This document shows, piece by piece, positions 21,957-32,700 of a stretch of DNA of 64,000 bases. The notes beneath the pieces are model-generated. The model saw nothing but the letters and a program-made list of their open reading frames with translations. It did no database searches and had not been told where the DNA came from. The DNA comes from Trichuris trichiura (Eukaryota > Nematoda > Enoplea > Trichinellida > Trichuridae): assembly GCA_037903355.1 (NCBI GenBank), contig JBAJFE010000009.1:186001-250000 (forward strand), read 5' to 3'. The position numbers and the translations under genes were made by a program. Every line of letters starts with the position of its first letter. The first letter of the stretch is position 1.

Positions 21957-22817
21957 TCAAAGCTTGAGACCAAGCTTTTGCTTTTCTTTAGCCTTCTTAC
22001 GAACCACATCGAGGCATCGGTCTTTCCATGTGCTTTTTCGTAACTTGATTGGCCTATTGCCAACATATTTGCCATCCATTTCGCGAAGTGCCCTGATGAA
22101 GTCTTGAGGATCTTTAAAAGAGACAAATCCATAACCTTTGGTCTTATTAGTACGCTTGTCTCGAACTACTTTGGCTTGTATAAAACTTGAATACTTTCTA
22201 AATGCTTTCGCCAGCAGCTCGTCACTAACTTCATTTCCGAGATCGCCGCAAAAGAGTCTAAAGTCGTTGGGATCCCACTCACTCAAGGAAACATCTTCCC
22301 ATACTACTCCACCAGCCGTCCGCAGATGCCGAGTTTGTTTTTTCGAACTGGACGATTGCGAGGTAGACGACTTAGCATCTGTACGACGTGACTTCACTAA
22401 ATTGACATCCTGAGAAAGCACTAAAGTGGTCAACCTTTCGCCTTTTCCATCTTCACCAGTGCCTTTGCTTGCAGGCATTGGAGGAGCACTGATTGTAGCA
22501 CTTGTTCGTCCCGAATATCGAGCAGGCAACGATTCCATAACTACAGGAGCCGGAGCACCAGGAAACGATAAGACTGGTTGCATTAAAGGTGGCGCAAACA
22601 TGGGACGTCCTTGCATAGGTACACGTGGAGCCATTGGCAGAGGGACGAAAGGTCTGTGCTGCAACGAGTGAGGTAAGAACCTTAGTGAGGGTGGTCCGGC
22701 AGGACCCGGCAACATTGAAGGAATTCGTTGATTTATTTCGTGCTCAAAGCGTTCCATCTCCTGTCGCATCAAATGACCTCGGTTGTCCATGCTTGTAAAA
22801 TGTTCACGTGATTCAAA
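21957..22817 (-). CDS. RBM42: RNA-binding protein 42, C-terminal main exon
   Basis: Single-RRM protein that binds RNA and hnRNP K in vertebrates; in stress it is found in granules. The visible 286 residues contain an N-terminal helical stretch (MRQEMERFEHEI), a Pro/Met/Ala-rich linker, a Ser-rich segment, the family signature RTAGGVVWEDVSLSEWDPNDF, and one RRM at about 186-264 with RNP2 LFCGDL and RNP1 KGYGFVSF. It ends in the conserved basic tail WKDRCLDVVRKKAKEKQKLG. The exon begins after a GTTGCAG acceptor (- strand), so a 5' exon is missing. A candidate lies at 23473-23546 with a GTAAGG donor in matching phase, though without a visible ATG. Alternatively translation begins at the internal Met in the SMDNRG sequence. 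It is shorter than the vertebrate protein, mainly in the linker. Confidence 0.9.
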   Translation of the reverse strand, partial: FESREHFTSMDNRGHLMRQEMERFEHEINQRIPSMLPGPAGPPSLRFLPHSLQHRPFVPLPMAPRVPMQGRPMFAPPLMQPVLSFPGAPAPVVMESLPARYSGRTSATISAPPMPASKGTGEDGKGERLTTLVLSQDVNLVKSRRTDAKSSTSQSSSSKKQTRHLRTAGGVVWEDVSLSEWDPNDFRLFCGDLGNEVSDELLAKAFRKYSSFIQAKVVRDKRTNKTKGYGFVSFKDPQDFIRALREMDGKYVGNRPIKLRKSTWKDRCLDVVRKKAKEKQKLGLKL

Positions 22818-24686
22818 CTGCAACGACGCAGCCAATGAAATGATTAAAAAGCTATTTCAATGTCTCATACATTACACAAACCAAAAGCCATATAGTTATT
22901 GTCCGTGACAACGCCCTATTAGGGCAGCCGGGAAAGGTAAGTTAAAATTAAATAATAGTAGTACGCTTTAACGTGTAAAAACTTCTTTTTCCCACCTGAG
23001 TCTGCATAAAAAGCCAACATCAGGCGCGCTAAGCTTTGCTTTCAGAAAACATTAAACGCTAGTGGCTTACTCGAACATAAAATACATTACTTTTGAAGAA
23101 TATGCTGCTCTAGAAGTAGTTGCCACCACGCGGTTTAATATGACACTTTCATTTCATCAAACCAATAGCTAAGTTATAACTTTGAAAATGATAGTGCCTT
23201 TGATAATAGTCTGACTTTTGATGCCCATCAAGATAGCCAAAATGCAATGCGTTTTTACCGAAAGAAATGAATTTATCGGTCTTAACTAATTAAACGTTTT
23301 GAACAGCAAAGCAAACAGAACGATTGAACTAACAGATTGCTACAACTCACCACAGAAAAAGATTAGAGAAGGGAAAAGCAATAGAGTCGACTGAATCATG
23401 CGGCTGTGGATAGGTTTGCAACAAAAATCTGGCCAGAATGAAGTTTAATTAAAAAGCAAAGCAGTAGCCTTACCTCACATAAACAGAGCGCTTGACGAAG
23501 AATTTCTTTGTATTGCAAATTATTACAGGAAATGTGATTCGCAGGTTCGGCTGAATTCCGACAATCGATTCTTTTTCGAAAGGTTAAGGAGTAAAGAGCT
23601 AACCATATGCATCGCTAATACTCTAACTTAGAACATCAAAACAAAAGTATTTTTGTAGGATTAAAATTCAATGAAGGGTGAATAAGATACTTGTGAGACT
23701 GATAAGAATGCTGGCAACGTAGAGCTGACAGGCAGAAATGCAACGAGCTGCAATACTTTCTAGAGTGGTTGCTTCAACAAGAAGGTTATAAAGCCTCATT
23801 TACCCGTTACAGAGCATTACGCTTATAATCTCTTACAAATTAACTTAACTCAGTTGGATAATGAACTATCTTTTTTACGCAGTGATTGTCCCGTTAAATA
23901 TTTAACGGGACATTGACTCCGCAAAAAGGACAGTTCGTTATGAAAACTTACAGTCCCATACCAAGAAGTCACATCTTCAAAACTCAGTTTGATATGTTTT
24001 AAGAAGACCACACGGCGTTAAAAGTAGCTGTTCACTTTTTATTTTTGAATGTTTACGCGTTTGTTCAGCAGGCAAAGTATAGTTCTTCTGCTTTCTGCGG
24101 ATGAACGTGCATATCGCAATAGGCAACTGTTGCTTACGTTTTACATTTGTGTTTTGCTTAACATTCATTAAATAGTCTTCGTATCGGTTTCCAATCTTAA
24201 ATATGTATTGGTTTCTGGAAAGCCAACATCATAGTTATGCTTTAAGCGAGGAAGGTAACGATTATGTGTTTTTTATTGAGACGTTTTTTTGCGTTTGTTC
24301 ATCGCTTTTTAATTAGTTTCTGGTTCTGCTTGACTGAAATAACAGTCAGGCTAATTTGATGAGCAAGCTGAACAGTTTGTTCTGCCCTTGTTCCCTTTCT
24401 AATTATAACTTGTGATTTGAAAAAATAAATGTTAAAAGAAGTGTTATACAAAAAAGCTCAATATGTAAGCTAATTTTAACTTCAAAGTGAAAATTTGCAA
24501 TGGACAACGTATCTAATGATGCAGCGATTTAGAAAAGGGGAACTAATGTTATAGCTTTTTTCCTTTGCTGAAATATGTCGTAACAGTGATACGTCAGCTG
24601 CGGACATGCGAGGAAAACTATATTCTTAAATACTTTAGCGCCTGTAATCAAGGGGCATTCTCTTGAGCTATAGCATTTATTTTTAG
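22818..24686. other. Region upstream of RBM42
   Basis: Presumably holds the promoter and first exon(s) of RBM42 on the - strand. A stop-free piece on - at 23473-23546, between a TTCAG acceptor and a GTAAGG donor, is phase-compatible with the main RBM42 exon. No other exon could be supported. Confidence 0.4.
23884..23995 (+). repeat. Relic of a Penelope-like terminal repeat with a short palindrome
   Basis: A perfect 26-nt palindrome (23887-23912, arms TGTCCCGTTAAAT) is followed by TCCGCAAAAAGGACAG, TTATGAAAACTTACAGTCCC and CTTCAAAACTCAG. The order and spacing match the outer part of the terminal repeats at 9949-10010 and 10480-10556 with substitutions. This looks like an old truncated copy of the same element. 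Confidence 0.55.
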
Positions 24687-24814
24687 GCGCTGTTCCTATT
24701 GCTCTGGTAGTATTTCTGTTACTTCATGCGCGGTGGTTGCTACGTATTACATTTACCAAAGGCCGAAAGGGCAAAGAAAATTGCCGATACCCTTCCAGTA
24801 ACTTCAGTTATTGA
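24687..24814 (+). other. Candidate terminal exon encoding a membrane anchor
   Basis: After a strong TTATTTTTAG acceptor, the frame starting with two bases (GC) encodes a hydrophobic run, VPIALVVFLLLHA, then a basic tail and TGA at 24812-24814. This is the layout of the last exon in both acid phosphatases, and the entry phase equals that of exon 10 at 20263. It could be a remote alternative last exon, the remnant of a third phosphatase copy, or chance. No other phosphatase exon was seen nearby. Confidence 0.25.
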
Positions 24815-26869
24815 GAAGAACGTGGAACTGTGCACGAGAAAATGCGTGTTGATCAGCATCGGCGCCACGTACAGACAAATAGTGGCTTACTGTGCAGAAC
24901 GCACAGGAACTTCCTAAGAGTATGTCTTTTATTTTACAAATGTCCTTTCGGTCTCGAGTTCCAGTGTTTCAAAGAGGGTATGTAAAGGCTTTAGAAGGTA
25001 TAGCATTAACTAAAAATAAAATCTCGATTTTCCAAACTAATTTACATTTCTTCTGAGGTTTTGCCTAACTTCTCGTCTTATTGCTCATTGAGGTAAATAC
25101 GTGGAATATTTATTGAATAACGATTTGTTTTAGAAATTCAGTACACTACTTTTGCAAGGCATTATTGGTTGAAATGTAAGCGGTAGGATTAAAATAGTAT
25201 CGTTCATAAAGGGCCCAAATGAGTGCCTAATTGTGTGGTTCCATTTTCAAAATAGAAACTTTATTTCGTACAAGCTAATAAGAAATAAAAGTATGGCTAA
25301 CGTGTGTTCAAGGAAGTAATGGGGCTTTTTTACTGGACCCCGCCTATTCTTGTTGGTTTAGTTCCTATAGAACCAGCGTAAATGTTTCTACATTTGGTGC
25401 ATGCAAAAAGCTTCAAATCTTCTAAACGTGTGTGCATTTTTTCATCCTCATTTATCAGCCGAGCTAGACGGTCATAATCTTCTGTTGTAAAAGTTGCTCT
25501 CTTGTTGTATTACAACAGGTTAAGCATTTGTTGGAGGCATTTCACCTAGAGTTGGAGCTTTCTGATTTGTCCGCGATCCATCGGTATCTGCGATGACGAC
25601 ATATTAAGCACGGTTTGAAAGTCCTCATTGTGTTCTAAGTAAATATTTCCTTAAAGAGGAGCGATTTGCAATAGGAAACTGTGTGATTCCGTTCCGAACC
25701 GTTAAGCCAACGTAAATGCTGCGCCGTTTATTAAAGAAGCAATTTCTTGTGAGCAGATAACATTTTTTATTGCGACAAGGTCTCATTGGCGGAAAGAAAG
25801 GTCGCTCTATCTTCCCAACGGCCTTTTGTTTCTTTGAAGAAGAGAAAAGAATAGTTCCGAAAGCACCGGTGTCTATTTTATCGAATGTTTTATTATTGCA
25901 GCGGGTGTTCTCGTAATTGAACCCATACTGTGAAAACCCGTTAAGAAAAGTGCCATGTTTAAGTTGCAAGCTGTCAAAATGTTCTCTGTTATTGTTTAGC
26001 GTGTTGTGTTATTAATGTACGACTGTTTTTCGACAGTAGTAGAAGTAAGACAGTCTTTTTTGCGGTAGTACTTGTTTGTCAGCGAAATAGCCGTACCCTG
26101 TCTCGATTAAATGCTGATGCTCTTGTTAGGTATTGATCCAGTTTATCTGATTCGTAACTTGAGGAAGTAGGATGTGCTTTGTCACAGCGTTGATTCCTCT
26201 TCATCTTCACTATAGAAAGATTCAACTACATTCTTGGTTTGTTGATGGATGAGCTGAATGCCGTCCGTTCTGAGAAGTTATCTTCGAGATTTGTGAGCAT
26301 TGTTTCCCTGCGGTAGTTTGCTGTAATCTTTCCTTAGTCATCTCTATCGTTTAAAATATCTGTCAACTTTTTCCACTCCAAAAGTAGCACCTAAAGTTTT
26401 AATGAGAAAGTCGCGATCGGAGGTAGGTTTACCGTTTGTAAGACGATTTGTTGAAAAAACATTTCTCATCTTTTCGGGATTCGTTTTATCCTATATGTCC
26501 TACCCGCTGTTTTAAAATCTAGTTTTAATGCTGTTTCCCTGTTGTAAAAATTATAATTGTAATCGCAGTTTAATGGGCGTCCGTCCTTTCGAACACTTTT
26601 GTCGACGCCTATTGCTTTTGCGAAAAATTGTCTACAAATTCTTGATTACTGTTTCGCATTTTCAGTGCAACAGAGATAAACCACATCAATTTGCATAGGT
26701 ATTCTTTTATAAGTCAACTATAAGTTTTCAGATGATCTGATTAGTTAAAGTAGCAATTGTGCCTTGGCAGGTTCAAAGTGTCTCTTAATTGCGCCAGGGA
26801 ATCTAACAATGGAGAAAAGCCTTCAGACCGTACAAGCGTGCTGACCTGCATGACGAGCAGAGATAGTCT

Positions 26870-26950
26870 GAAGTGTAGAAGTAATAAGTTAACATATAAG
26901 TAGGTGCTTCGTAGTTCGAAGTGTAAAAGTAATAAGTTAAAACGTAAGTG
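26870..26950. repeat. Imperfect tandem duplication, 48-nt unit
   Basis: GAAGTGTAGAAGTAATAAGTT starts at 26870 and recurs with one change at 26918, followed in both by A-rich sequence and a TAAGT. Two copies only. Confidence 0.7.
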
Positions 26951-29559
26951 CTCTTATCTCTGTTATTTGTTCTACTTGTCGCGTTTCATTTTTGAGTTGT
27001 TATAGACGGAAGTGATGTTGCCTAGACTTGCACTTCCTATTCGTTGATGTAAAATTTTAACTTACTTTTCTGTCTAAGCGTTATAGTGGACAAATCTCTT
27101 AAGCACTGTCTCTGCTACTGCTTGTTAATAGTTTCAGTGTTGTTAAGATTTTCGACACTGAAATTATAATCGCGGGCATAGAGATAGTTTACTTTTTATT
27201 GTTCTTTATTCCCAGACATGTTGTCCGTGGGCCAAGTGAATCGTGCTCACAAATGAATTGCGTTTGTGCTACTGCTGAAACTAATACATTCTAGGAATGT
27301 CATTTTGTTTGCAGCGTTCTATTTTATTATGTGATATCGAGCCTTCTTATCCAACAGATCCGTTTTGCTGGTGATGAAGATGAATTGGTCAACAGCGAGC
27401 ATTCTTTTTGTATCGCTTGTCTACTCTTAGTGACGCGTTTGACCTTTATTACTTAATACGCCGTTTAAAAGTGACATGGCATGCATTCATTGCTTGGTGT
27501 GAATGAGGGGGCCCAATATAAACCGTTATGCTCAAGGACTTTTGGGGCACCCGGTTAGCGGTACCTCAGTGCAGCCTAAGAATTTCGTATTGCTACTAAA
27601 TTGAGGCAATAATGTCAGTCAGTTTTTTTTCCTGTACAAATAACTTGCAATTAGCAACGAAGAACCGGCTTCGTTTCGTCCGGCGTCTCAACGTTAATCA
27701 ATGATTTTACTCCCAACTTTAGGCTTGTTATTTTTGTTCGAACGCGAAGGAAGAGTATATTTAAATTGCGCCGAAGACCGGAAAGCTTGTTTCGTGCTTA
27801 TGACATCACTGACGTATTTGCGTCTGAGTAGCGCTGGCTTTTGACAAGCTTGAAAGTTCTTTTTTATTCATTCAATTTCATCCGCCTGAGGACATCCTTT
27901 TTTCTGCTAGTATTTTTCAATGATCCTGGGAAAAAATAATAATAGTTTCGTCATTTCGTATGAGCTGTTAGGGATATGCAGGCTGTCATCCTTTGATTGC
28001 ATTATATTTCCCAAGTGAATCTGCCATATGTGAAATAGCATCGCTGACGTCAAGACGGAGCACCAAGAATTAAATGGGTTTTTGACACAGCATATGTTAA
28101 GGAATAAAGTAACAGCTCATTACGATGTTTCCGCCGTGTCTCGGCGCTCATCTCATTCGGAGCATCGATCTCTGCAGGGCAGTAAAGCAACAGTTGCTGT
28201 GAACTATCAGGAAACGGCAGTCATTTTTGATTAGGCGTTATATATCCTTGGAATTGCTGCACACCTGTCTTTGCCGTGGGCATTTATGAACTGTGTTTTA
28301 CCAAGTGGCGATCCCTTTGTTCTTCTACAAGAGTGTCCGACACATTACTATTAGTTGGTTTTCGCAGATAGTCATTACTTATCTCCGCCTTTTCGCTTAA
28401 GTAGGTATTTTTTTTTATTAAATTTAAAGTCTGTTATCATCTTTTCACTTAAATTGGAGCCAAAGATTTTTCCTTGAATGCATTAATTAAAAACCATATG
28501 TTATGTTGAGAAAATTTTATTGTCATACATATTACAAAGAGGAGGTAACTTTCGTCAAACATTAAGAAGTTTCTTACTTTTTTTCAGATTTACCTAGATG
28601 GTATTAACAATACTTTTCGCGAACAGATTTGCTGAAGAGCAGAAACTTGATGCTAACAATTAATAAGCTAACTTTTCTTGTGCATTTTGAAAGTGTGCCT
28701 TGTCGGTTAACGTGAACTTGCATCTTTGCCTGCAATGCAGAACGCCTTAAGTATTAATAAATTACTTAATTGCGGCTAGATGATGTGAATGAATGGTAAC
28801 TTAGTTTGCCGGCATTTGTTTTCTTCTTTCTTCTTCCGATGTAGGCAGTTAGGATGACATGTGATATCTATCATAGAAAAATCGATTATTCGATTGCAAG
28901 TGGTTTAATAATAAATAGGCAAAGTGAACACTGTTTAACACTTTGAAGATACGTATTGTCGTTGAATTAGTTAGCGAAAGTTTGAGAAAGCACCCAACTT
29001 TCATTCAAGCTCTGTCGCAGTTTGATTTGCTTTCATTTATAGTCATTTTACCGTTAAGGCAAAAATTGAATCCACCCATTTGTTTGTCTGCGACAGCTTT
29101 TCCGTTCACGTGAACTGACAGTTCAAGGAAGGTCATAAATTTACTTTCTTTCATATCAGCCAAACGTAAATGCTAAAATGCAACCTCTTAAATCGTTGCG
29201 TTGATTTAGTGCCATTTCGCGTTAACGATTGTAGATTATAGCAGATTGATCCGCAGTCTAAGTGTCGCAATCGTGCATTTCATGATGACTTCGATTGTTT
29301 CTTTGGTAAACCGTAGCATCAGCTGTACGTTATTGCTAAGCGAGTTTGGTATGTGGTTCTTTAAGTTTTTTCATAAACTTTTTTCAATTTGAAGTTAAGC
29401 GTTTTGCTTATCCTTGGCAAGAATTTTAGCATTCAGGACCGACAGAAAATATTTCTTGTTATTATATCTTGCTTTGTCGCTTCTGGATAGCATCTTTTAT
29501 GGTACGATTTGTAAGAAAAGGGGAGAATCTATGTTCAAAGTATATGTTCAAAGTATATA

Positions 29560-29708
29560 CAGTAGAACCTCCGAAGTTGACCACCTCCCTAAGCTGGCCG
29601 AATTTTGAGCACTTGGTCTGCATGTTAATAATATAATATACCCACAGCCTCCTATGTTGACCAGTTTTCCCCGGTCCCTTGGGTGGTCAATTTATGGAGG
29701 TTCTACTG
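29560..29708. mobile_element. MITE with pogo-like terminal inverted repeats
   Basis: A 149-bp element flanked by TA on both sides. It begins CAGTAGAACCTCC and ends GGAGGTTCTACTG, with the inverted similarity continuing inward (GTTGACCACC versus GGTGGTCAA). TA target duplication and CAGTAGAACCTC-type ends are typical of pogo/Tc1-superfamily elements. There is no transposase frame inside, so it is non-autonomous. Confidence 0.75.
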
Positions 29709-32700
29709 TACTTAGACTGGCTGGAACCTATTTCCCAGATGTTTCCAGCTGCTTTCCTTAAAACAGCATTTTGAAGTGTTGTAACGGTTCGCTTGCAGGG
29801 CTCTTTAAACCGAATGGTTTTTGTGTAAGGATTATTTCTATTTTCTAGTTTAGCTTTATCAATTTGAATTGTGGTTAATGACATGCATTTTCGTCCACAT
29901 CGTTGGTTTTCCTCTTACTGTGTGCATCTGCATTTGTGTTTTAGTTTGGAGGATAACGTAGCGGCAAACCCTGTGAACGTGAACCCGTAACCGTACGTTT
30001 TGGACAGCTCGGTGATCAATTTGTCGAAGTGGGTATTGCATTAGGACGAAAACGCAATTTAGATTTTGCATGGGCTAATAACTTTTGGTTAAACTGTAGT
30101 TTATGCTGCGCTGTTTTCAATTACTGCCTTTATGAGAGGTGCTTTATTAACGTAAGTTTCATTGGTAATGCTGCACGCAGGGGCGTAAGAAAACGTTCAG
30201 GCAGAGGCACAACTGAGAAACTTTAAAACAGTAGGAGTGAGTATCCTAATTTTCAATTGCTGAAGCGGAGCAAATGCTTTCCGAATCATTCCTTCCGTCA
30301 CAAAAGCTACATGTGTTCAGTTGCTTATTTTTATTTTGCATACTGACGCGTCTACAATTTTTTTTCAACTACGAGAAAAAGTCTGTCCCCGAAGAAGGAG
30401 AGTTCCGTCTTGTCGACGATCGAATTCTTTTCTGCTAAATGAACTTTGTGTAGAACTTACTTTGCGTATGACTTCACATTACAAAGCACTAAGTATTGTC
30501 AGAATTTTCCGCGTAGCTATAACTGCTTAATATTGATGGTTAATTCGTGATTGGCAAGTTTTTCTTTAGCTTATGAGTGAAAAAAGAAGACTATCAAATT
30601 TCCAAAAGATTTCGGAATTTCGAAACGACCGTATTTTGTAAACAACAAGTTTAAAAGTGTGTGAATGATTTTTAAGACCTCGTAGTAAGTGGCGCTTCTC
30701 AAGCGTATAACTCCTTTGGATTATATTGGATTGTTATGTTTACTTTCTGTTTTACTCGAAAACACCTGTCAGATTGCATCCTCACTGTATTACACAGTTT
30801 GAGTGCAGAAGATCGGCTGCTTCGTTCTGTTGATGTAACAACGTGTGTTCGTCTATCCCAACAGCTTAAGAGGTTAGCGTGTTTTAGAATAAACAAAAAC
30901 GTGAATCACTTGGACAAAATTAATGTTTTATTCTATTTTGCACCTTGAATCTTTTGTTTTGAGAAGTGTGCTTATATGGTTTTTGTTGGACTAGTTGAGC
31001 GTTTCAGAAAACAGAGTATTTATTTCGTTCATGCTATGACTCGTATTCTGATCGGCAGTTGTTTTACACGAGCGCTCATGACGCTCAAAGTTATAAAACC
31101 TTAAGCTTCTGAAGGATTTACTTTTCTCATAAAAAGCGTAGCTTTTTTTATCAGTAAAGCGTAGTAACACGTTTCCAGTATGTCTGCGGTATTTTGCTTG
31201 CTAAGCATTTTTTCTGTTTTCTGCGGCTACAATTACCGTTCTTAAGTATTTGCTTCGCTGTTGTTTCTTCTAAGCAGCTTTTGTCGTATGTTTTTCGGAA
31301 GTAATAGATGCTTTTCATTCGAATTGAGTTATTAGATCAAATATTGCTGGCTAATCATTATGATCAGATCAGTATTAATACTAACTTCTTTTTTTCTTCT
31401 TCTTGCCATCCTTGTTTAGTCATTGTATTTACTTTAAGTTCTAAATTGCTTTTTTCAAAATTACTGTGGCGCAATTCAATCTATGGCGGAAAGTTTGCAG
31501 CCCGCTGATGTTAATTCAATTTCTGCTATGAAGCGGCTTAATATCCATGTTATTGGAAATCACTTTGCCTGTAGTCCCTGTTGTCTGTTGTGTTTAGTAT
31601 TTGATACTTTTTGCTGATAGTATGTTCCACTATCACTTGTTAGATCACTGCTGTTTCAAGCATACTGTTTATCAGTATCGATAATCAAGCTTTTTCAAAA
31701 ACATGAAAATCCAACACAATTACAAAAAGTTCATTTCTTGACAAGCAGCATTAATATAGTCGGTTGACTATATTTGAAGTGTCGTTTTATGTAATGGGCT
31801 ATTGAAGTCTCGTAATTTATTTATACGTTACAAAATCCGTACATTTTTCGTACAGATTTACCTTTAATGGCTGTCATTTTTATAGTATTTAAGAGAATGT
31901 ACATGTAGTAAATAATTGGTTTTGCGTATTTATGAAATGATTGAAATGACTGAATTGAATTTAAATTTCTAACTCCAAAGGATAATTGAGACGCAGCCTT
32001 TTGTAACGGTCACGTAAGCCTTAATTAGTTTTCTCGTAGAGAGTGAATTGTGTCAATAAGACTGATAGATGTTCTACTAGTGGAATTTTTGAACGAGGCA
32101 AAGTTGAGCTTCAAAGCCTCCTTGAATAGACACTTCTCTTTGCACAGCGAAAAAATGATGAAATCAGCGAAGGCAGATTTACATTTTTGCTATTTTCTTT
32201 TCTCGAAGCGACCTACCATTCGTTCGAGTTTATTGATATGACGAGACTTTATTCAACAAAAGATGTACATAGGTTTTTGTAAATCCAGCAAACCATCTTT
32301 TTTCGTTGTCAAAATGTCGGAAAACGTTAGACTTGATAAGATTGATCTGTCTTTTCTTAAACCAAAATTTGAGTACTACCAACATGGCTAAGGTGACATT
32401 GTGAAAGCCTTTCGCTTGTAGTTTTCTTTACTGACTGTTCATTCCGGAAAGAAATACGTAACGCTTCAAATAGTTGGCATTTGCATTGCAGTTCCATGAC
32501 TTTAAAAGGCGCAAAACTTTTGCACTGATAATTATGGTTCATCTGGGAGCAAACAATAACCGTTTTTGTTACCAAAAAAAATTTACGCAGCGCTTTTAGC
32601 AGCAGCGGTACATGATGACGCCATCACGTATCATGCTGCTTCCGAAAGCTTTGTATATTTTTTGGCCTTAACAAACGGCCCGCGGAATATTAATGATAAT

